A stretch of 64,000 bases of DNA from Pseudomonas sp. IAC-BECa141 (GTDB lineage Bacteria > Pseudomonadota > Gammaproteobacteria > Pseudomonadales > Pseudomonadaceae): positions 3,596,001 to 3,660,000 of the forward strand of contig NZ_CP065410.1 in the NCBI RefSeq assembly GCF_020544405.1, in the 5' to 3' direction. The number at the start of each line of letters is the position of its first letter. Position 1 is the first letter of the stretch. The notes under the pieces were generated by a model. The model made no database searches. It saw only the letters and a program-made list of their open reading frames with translations, and had not been told where the DNA came from. Positions 54,355-62,987 of the stretch are shown here, piece by piece. Made by a program: the position numbers and the translations under genes.

Positions 54355-55743
54355 TCAGCGCTGCCGATCCATATCGAAGTCAAATCGAGCCAGATCCACG
54401 CTGTCGCGATACTCCGGCACCGACACCGGCCATCCCAGTTCCAGGCTGATGCGGCGGCGCAGCGTGTCGGAAGCGTTTGGTTCACCGTGCACCACGAAGG
54501 TGTGTTTCGGCGGCCGCTTGAATCCACGCAACCACTGCATGATTTCATCGGCGTCGGCATGCGCCGACAGGGTTTGCATGGGCACCACCTCGGCGTTGAT
54601 GGGTACGTCCCTGCCATGGATGCGTACGCTGGGAGCGCCTGCGACAATCTGCGCCCCACGGGTGCCACCGGCCTGAAAGCCCGGCATCAACAATGTGTTG
54701 AGCGCGTTGGGAGCCAGCGCCTTGAGATGATGGACAACCCGCCCTCCCGTCGCCATGCCGCTGGCAGCAATGATCACCGCCGGCGTGCGCATTTGATCAA
54801 GCTCTCTGGAGTCCTGGACCGTCTGGACAAACTGCGCGACATGGCACATCCCGTCGCAGTCCTGCGCAGACAATTTGTGCTCGCTGCGAAATCGCTGATA
54901 CAGGCCCGTGACGTCAGTGGCCATGGGGCTGTTCAGGTAGACAGGAAGATCCGGAATCGCTTTTGTGCGTTTCAATTGATACAGGTGATACATCAGCAAT
55001 TGGGCACGTCCGACTGCGAACGATGGCACCAGCGTGATGCCTCGGCGCAACGCAGTGCGGTTAATGACCTCGGCCAACTGTTGATGGGGTGATTCGGCTG
55101 GATGCTTTCGGTCGCCGTACGTTGACTCCACCAGCAGAAAGTCTGCTTGCTCGACCGTTTCCGGGGCGAGCATCAAGGGATCATCCGGTCGGCCAAGATC
55201 CCCTGAAAACACCAGGGATTGTCCGTCGGCAACTACCGTGACCGTCGCTGCGCCCAGAATATGCCCGGCGCAGCGCAGTTCGATGGTCATGCCGGGGACA
55301 ATTTGAAGCTTGTGGTGCAACTCCACCGGCCGCAACAGTTTCAACGCTCGTGCCGCGTCTTGTTCGGTGTAAAGCGGCAGCGCCGGATTGTGCTTGGAGA
55401 AACCATGCCGATTGGCGAACTCAGCCTCCTCTTCCTGCAATCGACCGCTGTCCAGCAGCAGGATTTTTACCAGTTCACAGGTCGCTGGCGTGGCGTAGAC
55501 CGGGCCGCGATAACCATTGCGTACCAATACCGGCAGATAGCCGCTGTGATCGAGATGGGCATGGGTCAGCACAATCGCGTCAAGACCGCCGGGAGGGAGC
55601 GGGAACGGGTCGCGGTTGTGCAGTCGCAGTTGCTTGTAGCCCTGGAACAGGCCGCAATCGACCAGCACATGTTGCTCATGATGTTCGAGCAAATACTTGC
55701 TGCCCGTCACCGTGCCGGCAGCACCCAGAAATGTGATTCGCAT
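54355..55743 (-). CDS. Beta-CASP metallo-beta-lactamase RNA nuclease-like protein (CPSF/YsnF group)
   Basis: 462 residues from the ATG at 55743. The zinc site reads THAHLDHSGYLP (residues 60-71), with GHILGA and VFSGDLGRPDDP as later ligands. The beta-CASP insert carries SGMATGGRVVHHL, and the return includes LSAHADADEI and FVVHGEP of the RMMBL domain. Homologues are mRNA 3'-end-type endo/exonucleases. A perfect Anr box lies 61 bases upstream, so it should be induced at low oxygen. Confidence 0.92.
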   Translation of the reverse strand: MRITFLGAAGTVTGSKYLLEHHEQHVLVDCGLFQGYKQLRLHNRDPFPLPPGGLDAIVLTHAHLDHSGYLPVLVRNGYRGPVYATPATCELVKILLLDSGRLQEEEAEFANRHGFSKHNPALPLYTEQDAARALKLLRPVELHHKLQIVPGMTIELRCAGHILGAATVTVVADGQSLVFSGDLGRPDDPLMLAPETVEQADFLLVESTYGDRKHPAESPHQQLAEVINRTALRRGITLVPSFAVGRAQLLMYHLYQLKRTKAIPDLPVYLNSPMATDVTGLYQRFRSEHKLSAQDCDGMCHVAQFVQTVQDSRELDQMRTPAVIIAASGMATGGRVVHHLKALAPNALNTLLMPGFQAGGTRGAQIVAGAPSVRIHGRDVPINAEVVPMQTLSAHADADEIMQWLRGFKRPPKHTFVVHGEPNASDTLRRRISLELGWPVSVPEYRDSVDLARFDFDMDRQR

Positions 55744-55803
55744 GGCCGTTTCCTTGAACGCTCGGAGGAGCACCATTGAGCGCTCCTTTTGGCTCGGGAG
55801 CCG

Positions 55804-55817
55804 TTGATTTTTATCAA
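55804..55817. promoter_or_regulatory. FNR/Anr box (perfect)
   Basis: TTGAT-TTTT-ATCAA, 61 bases before the beta-CASP gene start. Confidence 0.88.
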
Positions 55818-55841
55818 CTGCTGACCTGACAACGCTCACTT

Positions 55842-56765
55842 TCAATCGGAAGGCTGCGGCGACTTGACGATCATCAGACTGCAGGGAGCCTGGTTCAACA
55901 GGCTCTCGACGGTACTGCCGATGAGCCGGTGTTTGCCGTCGGGATAGAGCATGCCCAGAACCACCATGTCAAAAGCGTGCTGGCGGGCAAACAGCCCGAT
56001 CACCTTTCGCGGGACGCCGGTCAGCAAGTGTCTGCATGAACTCGGGATGCCATAGCGTTCGGCGAGTGCTTCGAAAGCTTCTTGCTGGGCGTCCTCGATT
56101 GCGTCTTTCAGACTGTCGTCCAGGCTGCCTGTCGGCACACTTGCGGTTCCCTCATCCATGACTGCCCAGCAACCGACATTGAGCAGGTGCAGCGCCGCGC
56201 CGCAATCGGCCGCCAGCCTGCAAGCAAGGTCAAGTAGCCGGTCGTTCAACCCCCGCGTCAGTGCTTCCAGATGCGACAGATCGACCGCGACAAGGATCTT
56301 CATTGGCCTGGCATGCCCGGCGCGAGTCACCAGGTGCAGATGTGCCGGACATTCGCGCAGCAAGCGCCAGTCCAGCGAGCGATGGAAAGCCCGGTCGAGA
56401 GCCGGGACGCAATGGGTATCCTTGACGACCAGGTCCGGATGAAAGTCGTTCACGTACTCAAGCACGTGCGCCAGGTTCGATCTGGCCCAGACCACTTCAG
56501 TGGTCACGTTCAGGCCGATGCATCGTTTGAAGCGGGCCTGCTGCTCCAGCCAGTGCCGATGCACTTGCAGATACCCTTCCCGCGCCCGGGCCATTGCCTC
56601 GGGCGCAAACAGTCCGGCCGCTGCCAGCACCGGGACATAATCGAACGCGACGATGTGCAACAGCGCTCCGCCTGCACAAGCCAGCGCACAGGCGCGCTCA
56701 AACGCCGGGGTCAGGGTCATTTCACCAGGGGCGATCAATAGAATGCGTTTGAGTTTGAGCACCAC
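55842..56765 (-). CDS. Tandem-domain universal stress protein (UspE-like)
   Basis: 307 residues from a GTG at 56765 (GAGAGG upstream; the next codon is also GTG). Two Usp domains: RILLIAPGEMTLTPAFERAC and the C-terminal VVLGMLYPDGKHRLIGSTVE. Fourth usp gene. A near-perfect Anr box is 139 bases upstream. Confidence 0.91.
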   Translation of the reverse strand: MVLKLKRILLIAPGEMTLTPAFERACALACAGGALLHIVAFDYVPVLAAAGLFAPEAMARAREGYLQVHRHWLEQQARFKRCIGLNVTTEVVWARSNLAHVLEYVNDFHPDLVVKDTHCVPALDRAFHRSLDWRLLRECPAHLHLVTRAGHARPMKILVAVDLSHLEALTRGLNDRLLDLACRLAADCGAALHLLNVGCWAVMDEGTASVPTGSLDDSLKDAIEDAQQEAFEALAERYGIPSSCRHLLTGVPRKVIGLFARQHAFDMVVLGMLYPDGKHRLIGSTVESLLNQAPCSLMIVKSPQPSD

Positions 56766-56903
56766 GTGCCTCTCCCTGAAACGTTTACCTTGAAGATTGC
56801 AAACCTGATTTCCTAAAGAGCGACAGGGGCGTGAGTTTCTCTGCGTGTGACCACAATCAGGAAACGCTGCCGTTCAAGTATCTGGCGGCACACGTCTGAA
56901 TCA

Positions 56904-56917
56904 CTGATTTTTATCAA
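56904..56917. promoter_or_regulatory. FNR/Anr box (one mismatch)
   Basis: CTGAT-TTTT-ATCAA in the 306-base gap between the usp gene (start 56765) and the FNR-type regulator (start 57072). It could serve either or allow autoregulation. The rest of the gap shows no gene. Confidence 0.7.
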
Positions 56918-57071
56918 CTGAATGAGAGACGTCGCCACACTGATTCATGGCTGGTTTCTGATGCACGTGAATGTCTGACAGCCCGGATCCATTCGTCGTT
57001 TGACGACGTTTTTTCCGTGCCAATGGCGACCCGAGAACTATGCTGAACAGGCTGAAAGTGAGGGCTTTTCG

Positions 57072-57815
57072 GTGGCAGAAACTCGCTCTTGTCGCAATCA
57101 ACAACTCAAAACGGCGTGCTCCAGTTGCAGCGTGCTGGAGTTGTGTCTGCCGCTCGGTTTGAGCGGTGGGGAAATCGAGCGCCTGGACACGCTGATCACC
57201 CAGCGACTGAAGGTCAAGAAAGGCGCTGCGCTCTACCGTGCCGGTGACCCTTTACGCTCGCTCTATGCCGTGCGGCTGGGGTCGTTCAAGACCAGCGTGC
57301 TGTCGATCGACGGTCGCGAGCAAGTCACCGGATTCCAGATTGCCGGTGAAATGCTCGGTCTGGACGCCATCAGTTCGGACCTGCACACCTGCGATGCGGT
57401 CGCGCTGGAAGACAGCGAAGTCTGCCCCATCCATTTCGGTCATCTGGAAAAACTGAGCCGGGAGCTGCCGTCACTGCAGCACAACCTGAACAAAATCCTC
57501 AGCCGGGAAATCGTTCGCGATCACGACATGCTGATGATGCTGGGCAACATGAATTCGGATGAACGCCTCGCGGCGTTCCTGTTGAACCTGTCGCAACGCT
57601 TGAACTCCCGGGGTTATTCGTCCCGCTGCTTTGTGTTGAAGATGCGTCGGGAGGAGATCGGCTCCTACCTGGGCCTGCGCCTGGAAACCGTCTGTCGCGG
57701 CATCGCCCACCTGCGCGACCTGGAGCTGGTGGAAATCACCGGCCGCGACGTCACCATTCAGAACATGGACGGGCTCAAGCAGTTGGTCGCCGGCTGCCAT
57801 CGTCACCTGCCGTGA
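57072..57815 (+). CDS. FNR/Anr-type Crp-family regulator with iron-sulfur cysteines
   Basis: 247 residues from a GTG at 57072 (TGAGGG at good spacing; AETRS aligns with the start of Anr). Cys16, Cys19 and Cys25 (ACSSCSVLELCLP) and Cys118 (SEVCPI) match the four [4Fe-4S] ligands of FNR by spacing. The cNMP-like fold follows, then the HTH EEIGSYLGLRLETVCRGIAH. In FNR/Anr this helix reads E-T-I/V-S-R; here the Ser is Cys. It lies inside a cluster of Anr-like boxes and is the likely local regulator beside the genome's main Anr. Confidence 0.93.
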   Translation: MAETRSCRNQQLKTACSSCSVLELCLPLGLSGGEIERLDTLITQRLKVKKGAALYRAGDPLRSLYAVRLGSFKTSVLSIDGREQVTGFQIAGEMLGLDAISSDLHTCDAVALEDSEVCPIHFGHLEKLSRELPSLQHNLNKILSREIVRDHDMLMMLGNMNSDERLAAFLLNLSQRLNSRGYSSRCFVLKMRREEIGSYLGLRLETVCRGIAHLRDLELVEITGRDVTIQNMDGLKQLVAGCHRHLP

Positions 57816-57846
57816 GTTGGCCGACGGGCTGGCCGCACCGTCACCT

Positions 57847-58920
57847 TCACGGTGTAATCGCCACTTTCATCACCCCGTCACGCTGGTGCGCAAACAAGTC
57901 ATAGGCCGCTTCGATGTCATCCAGTTTGAATCGGTGAGTCACCAGCGGTGACAGGTCAACCCTGCCGCTCTGCACAACTGCCATTAAACGCCGCATACGT
58001 TCTTTTCCGCCGGGGCACAGGGTGGTAACGATGCTGTAATCGCCCAACCCTGCGGCAAAGGCGTCGAGCGGTATGTGCAGATTGCTCGAGTAAACGCCCA
58101 GGCTCGACAATCGACCGCCCGGACGCAGCACGCGCAACGCCGATTCAAAGGTGCCTTGCGTGCCCAGTGCCTCGATCGCGACATCGACGCCGCGCCCGTC
58201 GGTCAGGGCCATGATCTGCTCGACCACATCGCCCTCCCGGAAATTGACGACATGGGTTGCTCCCAGACGATGCGCCACCGTCATGCGCTCGGCCACGGCA
58301 TCGACACCGATGATCGTGCTGGCGCCCTTGAGCCGGGCACCGGCCACCGCACACAGGCCGATGGGCCCCAGGGCAAACACCGCGACGGTGTCGCCGATAC
58401 TCACCTCACCCCGTTCGGCACCGGAGAAACCGGTGGACATGATGTCCGGACACATGAGTACCTGCTCATCACTGAGGCCATCGGGAATCGGGCAAAGATT
58501 GGCCAAGGCATCGGGCACCAGTACGTACTCGGCCTGGCAGCCATCGATGGTATTGCCGAATTTCCACCCGCCGATGGCCCGGAAACCATGGCGAGTGTCC
58601 GGCCCGTCCTGAGAACCACAACCACACAGGCACGCATAACTTTGACCGCTGGGGGTGATGGCGCCGGCAATCACGCGCTGCCCTTCTGCGAATCCGCGCA
58701 CCTGCGAACCCAGACGCTCAATGATGCCCACTGGCTCGTGACCGACCGTCAGCCCTTTCGCCACCGGGTACTCGCCCCGCAGGATATGTACATCCGTACC
58801 GCAAATGGTCGTGGTGGTTATTCGGACCAGAGCGTCCAGCGGGCCGACCTCGGGGATCGGTTTTTCATCCAGCACGATGCGATTGTTTTCGACAAAAATG
58901 GCGGCTTTCATGGTGGCCAT
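57847..58920 (-). CDS. Zinc-dependent alcohol dehydrogenase (MDR family)
   Basis: 357 residues from the ATG at 58920, set by AGGAG; the longer frame is not protein-like. Catalytic zinc Cys in TTTTICGTDVH and GHEPVG, then a Cys cluster YACLCGCGSQ where the structural zinc lobe lies, and Rossmann ALGPIGLCAVAGARLKG. It resembles secondary-alcohol/threonine-type dehydrogenases. It probably recycles NADH or clears an alcohol when oxygen is low. A perfect Anr box is 62 bases upstream. Confidence 0.92.
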   Translation of the reverse strand: MATMKAAIFVENNRIVLDEKPIPEVGPLDALVRITTTTICGTDVHILRGEYPVAKGLTVGHEPVGIIERLGSQVRGFAEGQRVIAGAITPSGQSYACLCGCGSQDGPDTRHGFRAIGGWKFGNTIDGCQAEYVLVPDALANLCPIPDGLSDEQVLMCPDIMSTGFSGAERGEVSIGDTVAVFALGPIGLCAVAGARLKGASTIIGVDAVAERMTVAHRLGATHVVNFREGDVVEQIMALTDGRGVDVAIEALGTQGTFESALRVLRPGGRLSSLGVYSSNLHIPLDAFAAGLGDYSIVTTLCPGGKERMRRLMAVVQSGRVDLSPLVTHRFKLDDIEAAYDLFAHQRDGVMKVAITP

Positions 58921-58981
58921 GAGCATTCTCCTGAGCGATCCGACTCTTGGCCCAGCCTGCGCCGCTCTCCCTGAGCGGCAC

Positions 58982-58995
58982 TTGATAATGATCAA
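58982..58995. promoter_or_regulatory. FNR/Anr box (perfect)
   Basis: TTGAT-AATG-ATCAA, 62 bases before the alcohol dehydrogenase start (minus strand). Same core as the 54305 box. Confidence 0.87.
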
Positions 58996-59057
58996 CAATC
59001 GACGACATACACGACGATTGACCATCCGTCTGTCGTGTTCTGCCGGCCACCCATTGT

Positions 59058-59071
59058 TTGACAAAGATCAA
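59058..59071. promoter_or_regulatory. FNR/Anr box (one mismatch)
   Basis: TTGAC-AAAG-ATCAA, 69 bases before the plus-strand usp gene at 59140. Confidence 0.8.
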
Positions 59072-59139
59072 ACGCCCAACTCAGGCACGGCGCAGCCTGT
59101 GAGCATCGGTTCAAAGCGTCCTGCCAAAGGAGAGTCGTC

Positions 59140-60066
59140 ATGTCAGAGCAATCGCGTTACATGCTGGTCGCCCCACCCCTGATGGAAAACAACCCGGCTT
59201 TCGAGCGTGCGGCGGCACTGGCCAAAGCGGCGGGCGCGGCCCTGCACATCGTGGCTTTCGATTACCTCGAAGGTCTGGCGACCGCCAGCATGGTCAACGA
59301 GCAAGCACTGGAGCAGATGCGGATCGGCTATATCGAGCGTCATCGTCAGTGGCTCGAAGAGCGGGCGCACTCGATGCGCAAGCTCGGGGTCACCGTCACC
59401 ACGGAAGTGGTATGGGTGGAACGGCCGTTACAGGAAATCCTCATTCACCTCCGGGAACAGCCCATGGCGGCGCTGATCAAGGCGCTGGAGCCAGAATCGT
59501 TCCTTTCACGTTTGATGTTCACCCCGCTGGATATTCACTTGCTGCGCGAATGCCCGGTGCCGCTGCATTTCGTCAGCCATGTCGGGCATGCCCTGCCGCG
59601 CAAGATCCTGGCCGCCGTAGATCCGTTCCACCGTGACGGGCAATACGCCGGTTTCAACGACCGGATCCTGCGCGAGGCTGCCAGACTGGCCAGCCTGTGC
59701 AATGCCGAACTCGACGTGCTGTATGCCCATGATCTGTCTTCGATCAGCGCCAATGAATTCGGCTTCGACAATGCCTCGGCATTCTTCTCCTCCAGCGCCG
59801 CCAAATCGCTGTTCGATGCGCAGGCCGCTGCGTTTCGCGAACTCGCCGAGCGCAACGGCATTCCAGACGAGCGTCAGCACATGGTCATGGGTAACCCGGC
59901 CAAGGTGCTCTGCAGTTACGCAAGCGGATATGACATCGACATGATCGTCATGGGACGTGTCGGCCATCACGGCGTAGATCGGCTGGTCGGCAGTACGGTC
60001 GAACACCTGCTGTACAAGATTCCGTGCAGCGTTTGGGTCGTAGCGCCCGAACATCTGGCCGACTGA
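59140..60066 (+). CDS. Tandem-domain universal stress protein (UspE-like)
   Basis: 308 residues; AAAGGAGAG precedes the ATG. Two Usp domains: RYMLVAPPLMENNPAFERAA and the end VMGRVGHHGVDRLVGSTVEH. Fifth usp gene. Anr box 69 bases upstream. It ends 13 bases before the convergent cytochrome b561 gene. Confidence 0.93.
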   Translation: MSEQSRYMLVAPPLMENNPAFERAAALAKAAGAALHIVAFDYLEGLATASMVNEQALEQMRIGYIERHRQWLEERAHSMRKLGVTVTTEVVWVERPLQEILIHLREQPMAALIKALEPESFLSRLMFTPLDIHLLRECPVPLHFVSHVGHALPRKILAAVDPFHRDGQYAGFNDRILREAARLASLCNAELDVLYAHDLSSISANEFGFDNASAFFSSSAAKSLFDAQAAAFRELAERNGIPDERQHMVMGNPAKVLCSYASGYDIDMIVMGRVGHHGVDRLVGSTVEHLLYKIPCSVWVVAPEHLAD

Positions 60067-60079
60067 GCAGGCTTGCGCC

Positions 60080-60631
60080 TCAGGAGCGAGTGCGTCCTCC
60101 CAGCATGCGGTCAAGGGTGTCGTCACCCACCCAGTAGTGGTGGAACAGTCCGGCGGCCGCATGCAGACCGATCAACCAGTAACCGGCATTGCCGATCAGC
60201 TCATGCCAGTGCTTGAGTTGCTTGGCCAGGTCGGTATCCACCGCCAGCGGCGACGGCAGATGAAAGCCGAAATACGGGAAAGGTTTGTCACCGGTTGCCA
60301 GCATCAGCCAGGCCAACACCGGCGTGGCGATCATCAGCCCGTACAGGGCCAGGTGCATCAAGTGCGCGATTGCGGTCTGCCAGGCGGGAGGTTTCGGGGT
60401 GATTGGCGGACGCGGCGTCAGGCGCCCGAGCAGGCGTACCCACACCAGAACAAAGATGCTCGCGCCGAACACCCCGTGCAGGCCCATTAACAGGCCCCGC
60501 GCTTCGCTGCCTCGGGGCATGAACCCCTTGATTTCAACGCAGGCATATACGCCGACGAACAGCGCCAGCATCAGCCAGTGCAAGGTGATCGACAGTTTTC
60601 CATAACGGTTTGCGGGCATGTCGCGGGTCAT
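60080..60631 (-). CDS. Cytochrome b561
   Basis: 183 residues, four helices with heme-ligating His candidates in SITLHWLMLALFVG, MGLHGVFGASIF, AHLMHLALYGLMIA and GLHAAAGLFHHYW. This bacterial b561 type moves electrons between quinol and other carriers in the inner membrane. No Anr box was seen in front of it, though it borders the island. Confidence 0.92.
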   Translation of the reverse strand: MTRDMPANRYGKLSITLHWLMLALFVGVYACVEIKGFMPRGSEARGLLMGLHGVFGASIFVLVWVRLLGRLTPRPPITPKPPAWQTAIAHLMHLALYGLMIATPVLAWLMLATGDKPFPYFGFHLPSPLAVDTDLAKQLKHWHELIGNAGYWLIGLHAAAGLFHHYWVGDDTLDRMLGGRTRS

Positions 60632-60838
60632 AGGTGCCTCGTGATTGTTTTGAGCGACGGCCGATTCGTTCGGCCGTCTCGATCGGTTTTTGCCGGGCGA
60701 GCCGACGGCGTCACCCTGCCCTGACAGTCTTAAGACAATCTGAAGATCGGTCGTTCGTTAACTTTTTTTCACCTTCAGACTTCGTTAAGAAATGGCCCGG
60801 ATACTCCACTCAAACCTATTGAGGGAGGCGTTCAGCCC

Positions 60839-61516
60839 ATGCCCGATTCTGACTGGAACATTCCCTTGCCCCTGCGTTTTGGCCACAGCGAAACACCGCA
60901 GATGCAACTGTCTAGCGCCCAGCCGGGCGACGCTCACCGGACGGCGTTCGAAGCGTTCATTCAACAACGCTTTCGCAAGGCCCACGGCGCCGATATCCGC
61001 CATTTCATGCCTGAACTGTTTGGTGTGCACAACGACTCCGGCGACTTGTGCGCGGTGGCCGGGGTACGTCGTGCGCACCTTGAACCGTTGTTTCTTGAAC
61101 GCTACCTGGACGAGCCGATCGAGCCGTTGATCAGCGCAGCCGCCGACCGTCCGGTGGAGCGCAGCGGGATTGTCGAAGTCGGCAACCTTGCCGCCAGCGA
61201 CACTGGCAGCGCACGCCTGAGCATTATTGCCATCACTTACGTGCTGGCCATGGGCGGCCTGGAATGGGTGACCTTCACCGGCAATATCGGACTGGTCAAC
61301 AGCTTCCATCGCCTGGGGCTGAAACCGGTGACCCTGTGCGCCGCCGACCCGGAACGCCTGGGCGATGACCGTCACCACTGGGGCAGTTACTACGAAAGCA
61401 AACCCTGGGTGCATGTCGGCAATATCCGCGCCGGCTTCATCCATCTGCGCAATATCGGCCTGTTCAGCCGGCTGGGATTGCCGACGTCTATCGAAGGAGC
61501 CTGCCATGTCGCTTGA
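60839..61516 (+). CDS. Thermostable-hemolysin-family protein (GNAT-like fold likely)
   Basis: 225 residues; GGGAGG precedes the ATG. The core VEVGNLAASDTGSARLSIIA followed by GGLEWVTFTGNIGLVNSFHR and WGSYYESKPWVHVGNIRAG is the PF12261-type pattern (Vibrio delta-VPH). The alternating beta-alpha pattern resembles N-acyltransferases, so enzymatic acyl transfer is as likely as hemolysis. There is no signal peptide. It is first in an operon with an AMP-forming ligase, a diiron-type protein and an SDR, with overlaps between all. Confidence 0.88.
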   Translation: MPDSDWNIPLPLRFGHSETPQMQLSSAQPGDAHRTAFEAFIQQRFRKAHGADIRHFMPELFGVHNDSGDLCAVAGVRRAHLEPLFLERYLDEPIEPLISAAADRPVERSGIVEVGNLAASDTGSARLSIIAITYVLAMGGLEWVTFTGNIGLVNSFHRLGLKPVTLCAADPERLGDDRHHWGSYYESKPWVHVGNIRAGFIHLRNIGLFSRLGLPTSIEGACHVA

Positions 61517-62987
61517 ACGGCAACGATTCCAGGAAACCCTGCGCAGCCATGCAGGGCGCAATGACAACGCTCTGGCATTGTGGGGCGACACGCTGAAAAT
61601 CAGCTACACGACGCTCTACGCCGAAGTGATGTACCGCCAGCAACGCTTGCGCGATGAAAACGTGAAGGTTATTGCCCTGGCACTGGACAACGGCGTCGAA
61701 GCCATACTCTGGGATCTGGCGGCGTTGTTTGAAGGACTGGCCTGCGTGACCCTGCCGCCGTTCTTCAGTCCGGCACAACGCGCCCATTGCCTGGAACAAA
61801 GCCAGGCCGAGCGGGTGATCGCCGAACCGGAGCTGGAACCTGAATTGCTCGCCGCCGGTTATGAAAAACGCGGTGAATTCTGGTGCCGCGCCTTTGAAGG
61901 GCCCGACCGCTTGCCCGCCGGCACCGCCAAACTGACGTTCACCTCCGGCACCACCGGCACACCGAAAGGCGTGTGCCTGAGCGCCGACAGTCTGCTGCGG
62001 GTCGCTCGGGAACTGGAAGAGGCAAGCAAAGCGACATCTCCCCAACATCACGTGGCGTTGCTGCCACTGGCGATCCTGCTGGAAAACCTCGGCTGTTACG
62101 CGGCGCTGTACGCCGGTGCGGCCCTGAGCGTGCCGAGCCAGAAAACCCTGGGCATCCAGGGCGCCAGCGGCGTCGACCTGCCGCGCTTGCTTGGATGTTT
62201 GGCCAGCCGGGCACCCGAGAGCCTGATTCTGGTGCCGCAATTGCTGTTGTTGCTGGTCAGCGCCGCCGAACAGAAAGCCTTCGATCCGCAATCGCTGCGT
62301 TTTGCCGCCGTCGGTGGCGCACGGGTTTCCGAAGACCTGCTCCACCGTGCGCAACGAGTCGGGTTGCCGGTCTACGAAGGTTATGGCCTGTCCGAGTGCG
62401 CTTCGGTGGTCTGTCTCAACCGGCCCGGTGCGCGGCGTCCGGGCAGTGTCGGGCAGCCTCTGCCCCACGTCGACGTGCGCCTGGCCGAGGACGGAGAGGT
62501 GTTGATCAAAGGCTCGACCCTGCTCGGCTACCTTGGCGAACCGGCGTTCAGTGATGAGTGGTGGCCCAGCGGCGATCTGGGCGAGTTCGACCCGGAAGGT
62601 TTCCTCTACCTCAAGGGCCGCAAGAAGCATCAGTTCGTCACCAGCTTCGGACGCAACGTCAACCCGGAATGGGTCGAGTCCGAACTGACCCAGCGCCAGC
62701 ACATTGCCCAGGCCTTTGTGTATGGCGAGGCCATGCCACACAACCATGCCCTGCTCTGGCCGCACCGTCCGGACTGCACCGATGCACAGTTGGCGGCTGC
62801 CGTCGCCGCTGCCAACGAGGCCTTGCCTGATTACGCCCAGGTGCATCACTGGACACGTCTGCAACAACCTTTTACCGCCGCCAACGGCCTGCTCACCGCC
62901 AACGGTCGTCCGCGCCGCGATGCCATCGTCGCGCAATACCGCACCGTGCTCACCGAATCCGTCCTTTGCGAGGAAAACGCACCATGA
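61506..62987 (+). CDS. AMP-forming acyl/aryl-CoA ligase-like adenylating enzyme
   Basis: 493 residues from the ATG at 61506 (GAAGGAG upstream), overlapping the previous gene by 11 bases. Motifs: LTFTSGTTGTPKG (about 143-155) for ATP, VYEGYGLSECAS, and PSGDLGEFDPEGFLYLKGRK. At the C-terminus, where most members have the catalytic Lys (as in TxTGK), this reads LTANGRPRRDA with Arg. That may limit the adenylation half-reaction or mark a subfamily. It likely activates a fatty or aryl acid. Confidence 0.92.
   Translation: MSLERQRFQETLRSHAGRNDNALALWGDTLKISYTTLYAEVMYRQQRLRDENVKVIALALDNGVEAILWDLAALFEGLACVTLPPFFSPAQRAHCLEQSQAERVIAEPELEPELLAAGYEKRGEFWCRAFEGPDRLPAGTAKLTFTSGTTGTPKGVCLSADSLLRVARELEEASKATSPQHHVALLPLAILLENLGCYAALYAGAALSVPSQKTLGIQGASGVDLPRLLGCLASRAPESLILVPQLLLLLVSAAEQKAFDPQSLRFAAVGGARVSEDLLHRAQRVGLPVYEGYGLSECASVVCLNRPGARRPGSVGQPLPHVDVRLAEDGEVLIKGSTLLGYLGEPAFSDEWWPSGDLGEFDPEGFLYLKGRKKHQFVTSFGRNVNPEWVESELTQRQHIAQAFVYGEAMPHNHALLWPHRPDCTDAQLAAAVAAANEALPDYAQVHHWTRLQQPFTAANGLLTANGRPRRDAIVAQYRTVLTESVLCEENAP

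Noticed and set aside
60654..60678. GACGGCCGA...TCGGCCGTC hairpin upstream of the hemolysin-family gene
   Set aside because: It lies at the 5' side of both neighbouring genes, so it is not a terminator for either; no regulator motif could be assigned.
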